From NCBI GenBank assembly GCA_030844895.1, contig CM061233.1, positions 57,561,468 through 57,625,467 of the forward strand: a DNA stretch of 64,000 nucleotides, written 5' to 3'. How positions within the stretch are numbered: position 1 is the stretch's first letter; each line of letters starts with the position of its first letter. Position numbers and translations under genes: made by a program. The DNA is from Ambrosia x helenae. Lineage: Eukaryota; Streptophyta; Magnoliopsida; Asterales; Asteraceae. Shown one piece after another: positions 1 to 11,255 of this stretch. The notes beneath the pieces are model-generated. The model worked only from the letters and a program-made list of their open reading frames with translations. It was not told the origin of the DNA and did not search any database.

Positions 1-2
1 GG

Positions 3-1517
3 GAGAAAATCAAGGTACCTATGGATACACTTGAAGCCAGAAGATAGGCAAGAGTGGCTATCCTAGCTAGAGATCAAAAAGATCAAGCCAGAAAAGAGAA
101 ACTGGCACAACAATTTGGTGTCTCTATTCAAGAAATAGAAGATGCTGAAAAGGCTGATGAATCCCAAGGGCACAATGAAGAAACCTCTGATGGCCAAAGT
201 TTTGATGAAGAATCAGAAAGTACTGAAGACAATCCTTCAGTAGTTGACAAACCTTCAGAAGTTGTCAACCCATCAGAAGTTAACACTTCCAAGACTCAAA
301 CTGCTGACCCTTCCAGATCAACTGCTCCTATTCAACCAACATCTGCTCCTATCAGGCCTACTACAACAGTTACAACAATGACTGTGCTAAACCCTTCTCC
401 AATCTCTCAATCAGCTGATTTACTTGAGAAGAGTTTAGTTGCAGCCCAAAAGAAGGCCAGAGAAGATCTGATTTGGAAAAATCTAGAAGAAAGGGATGAC
501 TTAGATCTAAGCCATGAAGAAAAACTTCAGGCTTATGAAGCTGAACTACAAAGGCAGGCTAGCCTAGATGAGATTGCTGAACAAGACAAAAGACATCAAC
601 TAATGTCTTACATTATGAAGAACAGCAAAGTCAAAGCCCATACATTGAAGAGACTCTCTGTGGAAGAGCTGACAAGAAGAGCTCAACTTATTGCAGATAA
701 ACTTGCAACAAGAAAAGACACAAAGGCCAAGAGAGCTCAGATGATAGAAGAACTGGTAGCCAATGGTTAAGGTTCAAAAGTCTCAGTGTCCAAGTGGAAA
801 GAAGAAAGATTGGTGGACACATACAGAAAATATAAGGCTGCAAGGGCTGCTAATCCAGAGAAGTTTCAAACTGCTGAAGCTTCAACTTCAGTAGTTAGAA
901 CTTCTGGTGTTCAAAGAAGACCAGCTACCCAAAGAAAGAAGTCAGAGGAAAAAGTGAAGACTGATTTCAGAATGGTACTACTAGAAGGTAGTACAGTAGT
1001 ACATTCTGATTTTGACATAGAAGAGAAGCCTCTGCTCACACAATTCAGGGATCCTTCCACCTATGCATATCAAATCCAGAAGACCATCACAGACAAAATG
1101 CACACCAAGGTAGTAACTGAACATCATTTGCCAACATTTCAGATACCTAATGTGATGGAACAACAGCAGGGAAGTGAATCCCACCTGAGAGTCACTGAAG
1201 TTGAAAACATTCAACACTCAGGAGAAACCCAGGGTACCACCATGGTTCCCTACACTGCAGATTTTGACAAGTCTAAAGTACCAGTCATCAGATGGTCCTT
1301 TACTGATAACAACTCAGTACTTGTGACAAGAAGAGATCAAACAAGCAGGGAATATAGGTCGATGAATGAACTGAAGAAACTATCAACCAAAGACCTGCTT
1401 ACAATCCAACACTTGGAACCAAGAAAAGGGTCTCTTACTGATGATCAACTAAACCAGCTCAAGAATTCCATGTTCAAAGGAATATGGCAAATTGTGAAGG
1501 ACAGAAATGAACAATAA
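3..1517 (+). pseudogene. Post-pol accessory ORF of the copia element, C-terminal part
   Basis: This is one reading frame running from the window edge to 1517 with two stops: a TAG at 45-47 (AAG in the other copy) and a TAA at 768-770 (present in both copies). The segments 54-770 and 786-1517 are therefore a single ORF split by nonsense codons, not two genes. The protein is charged, rich in Lys, Glu and Gln, with long heptad-like stretches before the TAA, so a coiled coil is likely. I see no catalytic motif. An ORF between RNase H and the 3' LTR is characteristic of the Sirevirus lineage, where it is called env-like. Nothing here shows a membrane or envelope role. Confidence 0.75.
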
Positions 1518-1545
1518 GGAATTAGTAAGGTTTTGGCTTCATCAA

Positions 1546-1558
1546 TCCAGGGGGAGAT
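1546..1558 (+). other. Polypurine tract of copia element
   Basis: The purine-rich ccagggggagat lies directly before the LTR start TGTTAGG. It is the expected primer site for plus-strand DNA synthesis. The same tract precedes the LTR at 50647. Confidence 0.8.
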
Positions 1559-2246
1559 TGTTAGGACAAAAAGGATTGGTGAAACCACTTTTGCAAACCT
1601 TAGTGTAATTCACTTTCTGTCAAAATACTCTAAGTATGGAACTGCTGAAGACAAAGAATCAAACTGCTGAAGAAGAGATTCAGAAGTGCTGAAGAAGAAG
1701 TCATCAGAAGTTCTGAAGTTCAAACCAGACACTTCTACTGAAGACAAACTACTCATCAGTAGTTTGTCATTCATCAGTACTTGAAGAAGATCTTTTCCAC
1801 CGCCTTTGTATATCAGTAGTTTAATACTTTAGTATTTCTTTTGCTTTATGTACAAGTTCCAAGACTGCAACTTGTTGCAACTTGTTTCTGAACTTGCTTT
1901 TGGCAAGGTTCATGTATTTGTAAAGTCTATAAATAGAAGGATTCATCCTTCTGTTTTAGACATTGATTTTAATACAAGAAATCCTTCAACTCTTATTATT
2001 GTTATTTCCATTTCGTGTTTATTGAGAATCTGTCAAAGTATTTCATTCTCATTCAATACTTAGGTTTTCAATAAACACTTCTCATTTATTAGTTCTTGAT
2101 TCCAGGGGGAGTAATAACTCCTGTTGATAAGTGTAGCTATAAAACTTATTAACATTCCGCTGTGCTATCACTCACCAAAGAACTTGCTAAACACTTAAGT
2201 GTCAACTAGCAAGTTCAACCAAAAGAGCAGCTATACTGATCCAACA
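1559..2246 (+). repeat. 3' LTR of Sirevirus-like copia, copy A
   Basis: The 688-bp repeat begins TGTTAGGAC and ends GATCCAACA. It matches the LTRs at 40530-41203 and 50647-51337. The sequence tctataaatagaagg near 1927-1941 is a TATA box typical of an LTR promoter, and aataaac near 2069 is a possible polyadenylation signal. The 71-residue ORF inside it is not a gene. Confidence 0.9.
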
Positions 2247-2440
2247 ATAGGTTCCATCCAAACACGTGCACTGTGAAGATTCCGGTAGCTACAAAGTTAC
2301 CGGAACAGTGAAACACGAAGAAGAACAAAGAAAAATAGGGTTAAGAATTGCTGGAAAAGAGAAACGAAGAAGAAAACACTGGATCGCCAAAAATCGCCCA
2401 ACCCAGAGAGAAAACCCTAGCTTCTTAGCTTCGTCCTTTT
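2247..2440 (-). mobile_element. 5' end of an L1-type LINE, copy A
   Basis: Between the LTR (TSD atagg at 2247-2251) and the host copia lie 194 bp equal to 51338-51529. On the minus strand they are the LINE 5' UTR and the ORF1 start codon (2255-2257), cut off by the copia insertion. The right edge is the LINE target duplication ttaaacattttcattt at 2441-2456. Confidence 0.8.
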
Positions 2441-4225
2441 TTAAACATTTTCATTTGAATGACAAGTGTGTGAGTTGCAAGAAAGGAAAGCAGCACAAGC
2501 AGTCCCATAAACCAAAGAAAGTCAATTCAGTTAACTTGAGCATTTGCACATGGATCTGTTCGGACCGGTCAAGCGTAAAAGTCATGTTGGGGAATTGTAC
2601 TGTCTTGTGATTACAGATGACTATTCCAGATTTTCATGGGTTATGTGCTTGCATCATAAGAGCAACACGTTTAATAATCTAAAGGTTCTGTTCCCTCGAT
2701 TGGAAAATATCTATGGTCTGAAGATCAAGAGAATTAGGAGTGATAATGGGACGGAGTTCAAGAACGCACAAATGGATGCTCTTTGTGAAGACAAAGGAAT
2801 TCATCATGAATACAGTGCTCCGTATACCCCTCAACAGAACGGTGTCGCAGAACGCAAAAACAGGACTCTAATTGAAGCGGCAAGGACAATGCTTGCGGAT
2901 TCTAATCTTCCAGTAATGTTCTGGAATGAAACAATTTACGCAGCTTGTTATACTCTCAATCGTGTTTTAACGGTGAAGAAGTTTGGAAAAATTTCGTATG
3001 AGCTGTTGAATCGACGAAAGCCGAACTTAGAGTATCTAGAACCGTTTGGAGCCCCGTGTACAATTGTTAATCCATCTGAGAAGTTCGTACCAAAGGCCGA
3101 AGAAGGATTCTTTATTGGATATGCAACCCCGCCCAAATGGGTATTCAACAAACGAACTCGTCAGGTCGAGGAGTGGGTTAACGTTGAAGTTCAACCGTAT
3201 ACTCAGAATGTACAGGGTAGCGGTCCAGACTGGATGTTTGATTACAAGGATTTCTTTGAATCATTCAATCTAGATAGCTTGGTTGAAGAGGCTGTATTAC
3301 GATTATATTATGAGTGTGAAAATGCAGTGACATCACCATTGGTGCGTCTGATCACCGTAAACCATCAAATAGCTTCTAATGATACCAATGCTCCTGCAGC
3401 AGAAGAAGAGGTATTTCAGGAAGCTTCCACAACTCTCAATTCATCGGAATCTGAAGATGACGATGATGTTACAAGTGAAGCTGTTCAAGATGTTGCTACA
3501 GAGACACCTCTAGTGAACCCAAATCCAAATGGTGCTTCATCATCCAACTTGGGTAATGATCTGGATTCAACAGAGAATTTAACTACTCAGACGGGAGTAC
3601 AAGTACCTGATTATCAGGAATCTCGGATACATCGGATTCACCCGCTCGAGCAGGTTAATGGTGATCCTGGTAGCAGTGTCATGACGAGAGGAAAATTGAG
3701 GAATGCTAACTCACAAGCAAATCTTGGAGCTCTTGCCTTATATGCCAAAATTCAAAAATCAGGTTTTCAAAATGACTGGTCTTTTGCTTGTTATGTTTCG
3801 TTGGTTGAGCCGCGGACATACAAGGATGCTCTTTTGAATGATGCTTGGGTAGAGGCTATGCAAGAGGAGTTATTACAGTTTCAGAAACTTTGAGTGTGGA
3901 CACTGACAGATTTACCTCCAGGAAGGAAAAAGATCGGAACTAAATGGGTGTTTAAATGTAAGAAGGATGACAAAGGAGTGATTGTTAGGAACAAAGCTCG
4001 TTTGGTCGTACAAGGCTTTCATCAAGTTGAAGGAATAGATTATAACGAGATTTATGCACCGTTTGCATGCTTAGAAGCTATCCGCATGTTTCTGGCGTTT
4101 GCATCTTATAAGAAATTCAAGGTGTATCAAATGGACGTTAAAAGCGCGTTTCTTTATGGTGTGGTAAAGGAAGAAGTTTACGTAGGTCAACCACGAGGCT
4201 ATGAGGATCCTATTCACCGGGCAAA
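2441..4225 (+). pseudogene. Host copia pol fragment: integrase and start of reverse transcriptase, copy A
   Basis: The segment starts at the LINE target duplication and encodes the zinc-binding end of the GAG-pre-integrase domain (CVSC near 2470). The integrase core follows (2544 onward) with DD-E landmarks: ITDDYSRF, SDNGTEF and NGVAERKNRT. Then come the integrase C-terminal region and the RT start (TKWVFKCKKD, ARLVVQGF, MDVKSAFLYG). An in-frame TGA at 3891-3893 separates the linker from RT. The RT ends abruptly after a GYEDP motif near 4215, and the catalytic YVDD region is missing. The integrase stays open here, while the other copy has a frameshift just before the catalytic Glu. The ORF start at 2544 is TTG and is not a true start. 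Confidence 0.85.
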
Positions 4226-5559
4226 AAATATTTGAAAAACCAAAAAAGTACAAAAATATTGATAAATCTCAATAGACAAAAACGTTGAGAAATGAAAAAT
4301 TAGTTAATGGTGAAAAGACAAAATGTCAGTGGAATGCGGAGATCTCTTTATACTAAAAAAGCTATGAAAACAATACACAACCTTTATAGTGATGTATGAG
4401 CAGGCTCAAAATCATTTTTATGTTTACACCGTGATATAAACTTAAAGAACTGAACCCTAGTGGATTAAAGTCTCATTGGCATATGGTCTAGCACCAAAAT
4501 ACCGTTTGAGAGATTGACAAAATATGAGGTTTTGGATCTTTATATGTTTGTACTATCCAAATATATGCTCGTTGTCCCTAGACTATGAAGTAAAGCTTAT
4601 TTGTCACAAGTTGAGTCGCAAAATAGGTGAAACACCACTCAGTATCGTATGCTAAGCTAGGCCAGCCTGGATGTCCTAGAAAGAGTAAAAAGAAACAGTG
4701 AACTCCATAACCCTAATTCTCAAAGAGAACTCAAAGTTGAACAACAACAGTTAACAAGCCGAATGCAATGATTGTACCAAAAGAAAAATGGTAATCCTTG
4801 GTCAAGAATCAACTAGTCTCTTTGGTTCCTCCAAATTATATGCTGACCTGATCACTAGTGATCTTGCAGCTTGTAAATTAATGAATGAGAACAATATATT
4901 TACCTGTTATGAGGAAGCTTAGTGCATACCTTGATACATGAATGTGTCATGTGTATGGAACCACAGGCCATTAAGTATAATACATCAATGATAAAACCTG
5001 TATAAAGTGCTTACTAATAACATCTAATTCTTAAGTTTATGTGGAGACAAATATAGATAGTTGTTGGATGTTTCTCATAATGCTAATGAATTGAGCAAAA
5101 AGGAATGCTTCGATAGATCTGTATATGGATATGATTCTCTTACATGCGAAACACGCAAAAATAATTTCCTTATATATTTATTTACTGCTTTAACATTTTA
5201 AAATCTAAAAATTAAAAATAAAACAAAACGTGATTTTATGTGTGTTATACAAAAATATTTGAATTTTAATTTATTTTCGATTGACCGATGTTGAAAATCT
5301 AATCTTTGTAAGTGAGGAATTCAAAAACCAGAACCAGAACACAAATAATCAGGACTTGAAAAATTTTCTAACGTCTAACGTCGTTATCATATGTTAAAAG
5401 GTTAAAATTGGCAAGCTTAAAATCCAGGGTGCTAATTGAAAATATTTAAAACGTTCACGAGGAGAATGAATCATTCAACCAAAGTTAACAAGCGAATGAG
5501 TTATACCTCCAAATGGTCGGTAGGTTGAAGGTCAGAATGGAAAACTCCTCGATGTTTAA
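4226..5559. other. AT-rich stretch without recognisable gene
   Basis: Positions 4226-4611 are shared with 53331-53710 and follow the truncated copia RT. The rest is AT-rich, has many stops in all frames and shows no domain I can name. It may be the inside of a decayed non-coding element. Confidence 0.4.
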
Positions 5560-6050
5560 TGTATTGGAAATAGTGTTCAATTATCGATTATTTAATGTAA
5601 CAATGAAGGTACGATTCAAAGAGTTACACCTTGGAGTGCGAACAAGAAATAATATTTATTGATTAAATATTGTAAATACACCCTTCGGATATGTCCCTAG
5701 CTTGGATATCGGGTTTGGATGATTCTATGATGTCTAGGGTATTTTGGTCAAAAGGTTTCTGCCATACGTGTATGAGGACTCATACATATACATGTTGTAC
5801 ACGTATGGAGTCATACAGATGTAGGAGTATGGTGGCTAGTAGTACAAATACCCCATGACTTGTGTAATTTGAAGAACTTTTGGCATATTAACAAGTTGCA
5901 GCCCTTAAGTGTGTGTTTTTGTGTGTGTACGCTCCATATTATTATCCTTTCCTTAAACAGTCACCTATAACAACTAACCAGATGATTGATTCCCCCTTTA
6001 ATTCGATACGCACGTGATACATCATTTCTTGTTCGGAACACGGTCCTTCA
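5560..6050 (+). repeat. Probable LTR with adjacent primer-binding site
   Basis: A 491-bp stretch runs from TGTATTGGAAATAG to CCTTCA. It is followed after two bases by TGGTATCTGAGTCGG (6053 on), which resembles the initiator-Met tRNA primer site TGGTATCAGAGC used by copia elements. I see no second copy in the window, so the LTR call rests on the ends and the primer site only. The region has repeated catacgtgtatg-like words. Confidence 0.5.
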
Positions 6051-7105
6051 AGTGGTATCTGAGTCGGGGCTTATATCACACGTGTTGTTATAGGGGTTTT
6101 GCATCAGACCTGAAAGTTTTAAGGCAGTTGTTATAGAAAACTGATTTTGACCCGTTTATTGCATAAAACATGGTTTTCATTGATTTTGATGTATTTTTGA
6201 TGTTTGGATCTGAGATTTGATTGTGCATTCATGTTTAGAAAGTGTTTTTATACAAAACCAAATCAGATTTCAAGCAAAATGGATCAGATCTAGAGTTTTT
6301 GGTAAAAAATTCATGTTTATGAATATTATGAGTTTTTAGACTAAAGTCATGATCATGGAATAATTTTTGAGATCTAATTATTCAATCATCATTCAAAAGT
6401 GTTTTATAAACTTATTGAATCAAATTTAAGTGATAACCAACGTTGAATTGATCAAAATCTAAGTTTTTGATTAAACCCATGAGTTTTGGTTTTCATCATG
6501 TGTTTATGAATTTTTTTAATTATAATTCGTGTTTTTGGGTAGATTTGGGCTTTGCAAACTTGTTAGGAATCATTCCATACACAAAACCTAATCATCAGAT
6601 CATCAAAATACCCAATATCACTCAAAAAATTTGATTGCACCATTAAGAACACTCATACTTGTTACTCTGCTGTCATACGTATATGAGCACATGCATATAA
6701 GCCCATACATGTTCCTTATTAACACGTATTAGTCCATACTTGTGAACCATACGCCTGTTTTGTTCATACTTGTCAACCTGCTCATACGTGTGTCATGTTA
6801 ATGCACGTTTTGTGACTGATGATTATCAGTGTTTGTCAGAGTTGATAGCAATGGTCATTGGGAGTTTGTTGGTGCTTTTGTGACCGTCGCTATGCAACTC
6901 ATATGGGCTTAGTTTTAATTGATTAAAGTGAGGGCATTATTGTGGAAGCCCAGGCGACATACCTGAGGCCCAGCCCAAAGTTAGATATTCATAGCCTATA
7001 TATATGTGTGTTAGATTTAGGGTTGTAGAGAGATAGTTGCAACAGACTTTTAGAAGAAGACTACTGTGTGTGGTCTAGTCCAGGTTGGCCTGAGGTTGAG
7101 CTCAC
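6051..7105. other. Non-coding internal region downstream of the 5560 LTR
   Basis: There are about 1 kb without an open frame of note. Words such as catacgtatatgag and catacgtgtgtc recur at 6670-6800 and echo the LTR upstream. A tatatata stretch lies near 7000. It could be the body of a non-autonomous LTR element. I cannot identify genes in it. Confidence 0.35.
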
Positions 7106-8070
7106 GGTTAAATATTGCCGTTAAGTTAGAGAGGGTTTTTTTTTTACATCTGGGTCCTTCAGGTTTACATTTTGTTGCCAAAATCGTCCCTAATACTAAC
7201 ACAGTTAAATATTGCCGTTAAGTTAGAGAGGTTTTTTTTTTTTTTTTTTTTTTTGCCTTACCGTTTATTTTTTAATAATTTTTATTTAATAAGTGGGACT
7301 CACCTCCCCACCTTCTTCTACCTCTAGATCACCATTGCTCTATGAAACCTTAAACCACCACCAGCCACTGTCACCACCAGCCACCAATTAAACGACAACC
7401 GGCCACTGTCAACCAAACACCACCAAACCATCACGACGCCATCAACCAAACACTTACAAACCAGCACGACACCATCACACACCAACTTCACCATAAACTT
7501 ATCGTTGCTGCCGCACCTACTCTTCCCTAAACCCGTCGCCGATTGATACGAAACATGGTGGGGTTTCTAGATTTGGGATTTTGAATTGATGAGTTAAAGA
7601 AGTTCAAATTGAAAATGATAAGGTAGTGGTTTGCAGGGGAGGTGGTTGCCGGTGGTTGTTTCCGAGTGGAGGTGTGTTGTGACGGTGGTTGTTTCAGGGT
7701 GGAGGTGGTGTGGTGCTGCAGCGATGGTTCTTTCAGGTCGGAGATGGTGTGGTTTGGAAATGGGTTGATTTAGGTTAGAGATGGTGTGGTTGTGGTTGTT
7801 TTAGGTTGGAAGTGGTGCGGCGATGGTTTTTTTAGCGAGGAAGTGGTGTTTTTTTTGTATTTAAAGAACTAAAGAATAAATAAAAAAATTAAAATAAATA
7901 AAGTAGACAAAATGTCCAAAATGCCCTCGATTTCCTAGATAAAAAGTTAAAAAAAAAACCCCACTTAATGACAATATTTAACTGTGTTAATGTAAAAGAT
8001 GATCTTGGCAACAAAACGTAAACCGAAAGGACCCAAATGTAAAAAAAAAAAAAAAAAAAAAAAAAACTAT
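7106..8070. mobile_element. Fold-back / Mutator-like non-autonomous DNA element
   Basis: The two ends are long imperfect inverted repeats. The left arm (about 7137-7255) reads acatctgggtcc, ttttgttgcca, taacacagttaaatattg. The right arm (about 7940-8066) contains their reverse complements in mirror order. Both arms carry long T/A homopolymers. The interior is also roughly mirror-symmetric, with ACCACCACCAGCC-type sequence on the left (7360-7450) and GGTGGTTG-type sequence on the right (7640-7830). It has no transposase ORF. Long TIRs with a non-coding interior suit a MULE-type or fold-back element. The precise termini and target duplication are not clear. Confidence 0.55.
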
Positions 8071-8164
8071 TCTGAACTGATGTGGTAACATTGACCAAAA
8101 CTCAGAGGCAATTTTGACCATTAACGCTATTATTTAATATTTAATATTTAAGACTAGAAAACAC

Positions 8165-8876
8165 TTACCGATGGTAATTTTTTCTTCCGGAAATGCTGGA
8201 TGAATGGACCAATCTTCGGTGGTTTTTGCTTCAAGTTCGTGTCTTTCCGGGATGGACTATCCCGAGGCTTGTTGTACTTCAGCCACGCATACATCGGACT
8301 CGGTGTACATCGTGGCCACACCTGTTTCGGTGGGAAACTTTATTGCCCCATGAATCGTTGAGGTTACAATGCTGAAAGCTTTCATTCCCGGCCTTCCAAG
8401 TATGATATTGTGGACTGATCGTTCCCCGACCACTAGGAAGGTAAGAACGATTGTTCTTTGGTGTTCTTCCGTTCCTAACGTAACCGGAAGAGTTAACTGA
8501 CCCAGTGGGTGTATTATTTCTCCGGAGAAGCTGATTAATGGCATCTGGATCGTGACAAGTTTGTCCTTAGTGGCTGGAGCTAGCTGGTGATAACATTGGT
8601 AGTACATTATTTCATCAGACTCACCACCGTTGTCGATGTAAACTCGTCGCACCTTGTGTCTGGAAAAAACTCCGGAGATGACAATGGGTGCTTCTTTTGC
8701 ATCTCTTGGATCAATAGGTGGGAGAAGAGCAACTTCTCCATCCACGGTGCTATATGATCGTGACTTATCTTGATTCCTTGTTCATGGGTGGATCGAATCA
8801 TGTGGATCCCTGTTTGATTGTTTGGATTGGAGATTTGTGCTGCGGCTGGTTTCCCTTCTTTTAAGTCTCGTATCAA
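8165..8876 (-). pseudogene. Gypsy aspartic protease region
   Basis: The retropepsin-like domain that would process Gag-Pol is seen on the minus strand (8745-8257). It has an APIVISGVF approach, then the active-site region. There the usual D-T/S-G is replaced by YIDNGGESDEIMY, followed by the flap-like region and the conserved IILGRPGM near 8400. The copy at 14835 reads YIDNGSASEIMY at the same place, which is closer to the family pattern, so the three-base difference here probably damages the site. The 8607-8876 ORF is the gag-protease linker in another frame, which shows at least one frameshift. Confidence 0.7.
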
Positions 8877-9005
8877 ATGGGATAACTTCCCTGCTTTGCA
8901 TACTTTATCAATTTCTTATTTTAGTGACCAACAATCATCAGTATTGTGGCCTTTTGCTTGGTGATACTCACAATTATTTTTGGTTTTTCTGTCGGAGGTA
9001 GGTTT

Positions 9006-9738
9006 CTACTTCGGAGGTGTTAGGAAGCGTATTTGCTCGGTGCTCAAGATTTCACTTGGGGTTGTGTTGAGATCTAGGTAGCTAGTACTTCGTGAAGAGT
9101 GTCCGGAGCTGGACCTCTCACTTCGATCACTTCTTGCATAAGGTTGTGACCTGTGCTTCGACCATGAGTTGTTTCTTTCTGTTGGAGCCGAAGCTCCTTT
9201 CTTCCAAGAGTTACCTCTGGAGTTTCCTTTATAATCACTTTCACCTGTTTGACCGCATGCACTTTTTCCCCTTGCAAAGGCGTGTGTCCTTTCCATGAGT
9301 GCTTCCATCGTTTTTTGGGAGATCTTCATGCAGTATTTCAACCAATTGGTTGTTGCGGACCCCATGGCAGAAACCAGAAATCCGCAGCTGATCGACAGCT
9401 CCGGATATCTGCATGCTTTCCTTATTAAATCGGTCTATGAATCTTTCCAAAGATTCACCGTCTTTCCTTCGGATGTTGTGTACCTCCGTAATATCTTTTG
9501 TGCAACGCCTTTGTTGAGAGAAATTTTGTAGGAATATCCGCCACAGCTCTTTCCAATTTTCAATCTGTCCAGCTGGCAGACCATCGAACCATACTCTTGC
9601 GGTACCGGTCAGTGTATGGGCGAACATGTGACACCATGCAGGCATGGGCCATAGTTCTATCTCCGCAGCTCCACCAAAATCAAACACATGATCGTCCGGA
9701 TCTGAGGTTTCATCATACTTCTTGATGGTAGCGGGCAT
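9006..9738 (-). pseudogene. Gypsy gag (retrotransposon gag domain)
   Basis: The capsid-like protein is visible in two overlapping minus-strand frames (9738-9241, then 9365-9006). Landmarks of the plant gypsy gag family are GTARVWFDGLP, WKELWRIFLQNFSQQ, RRKDGESLERFIDRFN and FCHGV. The C-terminal part is basic and Ser/Arg-rich (GKSACGQTGESDYK onward). There is no CCHC zinc knuckle in what remains. The frame changes near 9245, so the protein is broken. Upstream it continues into the leader ORF through a further frame change near 9740. Confidence 0.75.
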
Positions 9739-9740
9739 TT

Positions 9741-10323
9741 TTAATTTTGCTGGGAGTGGGGCATAGCGACCCTTGGAGTGAACTTCGAGTACGAAGTCAT
9801 GTAAGCTGGTATGTATGGGGCTGTGAGTTCGTCATCGACGATGCTTGAGCTGGGTTGTTGCTTGGCTGGGATCACTGATGTGGTGGCCCATGGCCGCGTA
9901 GATGTGAGTCCAGTTGGCAACGGTCCCGTATATCCATAAGGCATCAGAAAAACGTAAGGTGTTTGTAGTGGTATGGATGTGACCACGGTGGAGTATGTTT
10001 TCGAGACTAGCTGGTGTGGACATTGTAGTGGATGTTGCCCCTTCGGAAAGGAACAAGTTTGCCTGTACACTATGAAGCCTTTCCTCTTAGTCTTGTTGTT
10101 CTTTTAATTTTATCAAGAAGTAACGGTTTCTTTGGTGGAAAGTTTCGTCGAACTCCACTGATACAGTTTGCATCCCGACGGGTGCAGTGACCATTTCAGT
10201 GGTAGCAGCTGTGATGAAGTCTGACAACACTCTGGAATAGCCAGTTGTGTGTTGTTCAGAGGTGACGATGTCGTCATCTTCCTTGTTTGTAATGTCAACG
10301 ACGTTCAGATTTTCCATAGCCAT
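9741..10323 (-). pseudogene. Leader / N-terminal gag ORF of gypsy element
   Basis: From an ATG at 10321-10323 the minus strand is open for 78 codons to a stop at 10087. The acidic start, KEDDDIVTSEQ, is followed by a Thr/Val-rich stretch and a Gln-rich end. A second frame (10070-9741) continues toward the gag domain. The position, just inside the primer-binding site, fits the N terminus of gag. I recognise no domain. Confidence 0.5.
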
Positions 10324-10357
10324 TCTAGATTTGAGTGGAGAGAGTAGATCTGCAATA

Positions 10358-10370
10358 GGATGGTGCCAAT
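10358..10370 (-). other. Primer-binding site of the gypsy element
   Basis: On the minus strand attggcaccatcc directly follows the LTR end TCTTCA. It resembles the ATTGGCGCCGTC primer site common next to plant gypsy 5' LTRs. Confidence 0.6.
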
Positions 10371-10548
10371 TGAAGATCCAAAAGCTGGACGTACCTCGTA
10401 AGAGAGGTTGAAGACGACTAGCTCAATTAGATTTTGGGTTAAATGACCTGCAAAACTTAACAAACCGTTAAGCTCGTCACAGGGGAGCAAGGAGGGCCTC
10501 TCTGTGACCAACCTCCGGCGTGAGGGTAAGTATTTGTTGGTGAAGAAA

Positions 10549-10580
<32 letters not shown>

Positions 10581-10796
10581 GTTCGTAGTATGACAGAACG
10601 TGTCTTACTTGTACTTTTGGAGGGGTATTTATACTAGTCAGAATAGTAGTACTTTCCTTCGACCAGGTGTACTAACCTTCGGAACTATTGACCTCCGGTC
10701 GCAACTCTAATCACGTGTCACATTGGGTCGCGTCCCATTGGGCGCAGTCGCGTCTAAAAGGCTTGTGGTTCGGACGTGAGGTTTTATACCTCTTCA
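10371..10796 (-). repeat. 5' LTR of gypsy element with TATA promoter
   Basis: This 426-bp LTR on the minus strand starts TGAAGA and ends TCTTCA, a perfect inverted terminal pair. A TATA box, TATAAATA, lies at about 10628-10635 on the minus strand. A (GA)n run at 10551-10580 lies downstream of it, in the expected transcript leader. No second LTR of this sequence is present in the window. Confidence 0.75.
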
Positions 10797-10972
10797 GCCT
10801 CAGTTCATATAAAAATTACCTAAGAAGATCGCAAATTCCCACCACTGAGCCAAAAAACGGTGGCGGTTCGAAACATCCACGGCTCCCATTATCCTTTGAC
10901 CATGCTTGTTTATAGGAAAAAAAATTATTGTTAAAAAGGTACAAATTCGCATAGGTCGGGTGGTCACTGGCT

Positions 10973-11255
10973 CAGGGGCGGACCTTGAAACGGGCCTATA
11001 TTTTTGTTAAAATTTACATATACATATATATTAAATTCTATATTTATAATACATATTTGTTTTTTATACATAAAAGTATTGTTGAAGCAGTTGGAAAAAC
11101 CAAGCTAATTTAATGTAGAGATCTCAAGTTTAAGCCTTGGGTTTAGCACCATATTCAATTTTTTTAATTCATTCCTCTTTAACAAAATTTTGAGCCTCAA
11201 TTTTTTTATTTCGCCAGGGCCCATGATTTTTTTAGTGTTCTCAAAGGCGGCCCTG
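10973..11255. mobile_element. hAT-type MITE
   Basis: A 283-bp AT-rich element begins CAGGGGCGGACC and ends GGCGGCCCTG. These are inverted termini of the CAGGGGCGG type common to plant hAT elements. There is no ORF. The 8-bp flanks (cactggct and ccaattaa) do not match, so the target duplication has decayed or the insertion was rearranged. Confidence 0.65.

Larger units (their letters stand above)
1..2246 (+). mobile_element. 3' part of Sirevirus-like Ty1/copia element, second copy
   Basis: Positions 1-2246 align base for base (offset 49088, a few indels) with 49089-51337, the 3' end of the complete copia element in this window. It holds the C-terminal part of the accessory ORF after pol, a polypurine tract and the full 3' LTR. 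The 5-bp target duplication atagg follows the LTR and LINE sequence follows that, exactly as in the other copy. The shared junctions mean that the two loci are the same locus assembled twice or a very recent duplication. The element continues upstream of the window. Confidence 0.9.
8165..10796 (-). mobile_element. Truncated Ty3/gypsy (Tat-like) element with 5' LTR, leader, gag and protease
   Basis: Reading on the minus strand, a 5' LTR (10796-10371) is followed by a primer site, an N-terminal leader ORF, a gag domain and an aspartic protease. The sequence then stops near 8165, a short distance past the protease (FPEEKITIG motif). RT, RNase H, integrase and the 3' LTR are absent. The gag/protease part is duplicated at 14835-15921. 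Assignment to the Tat branch rests on the gag and protease style and is tentative. Confidence 0.75.

Noticed and set aside
1848..2063. 71-residue ORF also found at 40805 and 50939
   Set aside because: It lies inside the LTR and repeats only because the LTR does.
2266..2610. 114-residue ORF
   Set aside because: It crosses from the LINE 5' UTR (opposite strand) into copia sequence, so it is a chance fusion.
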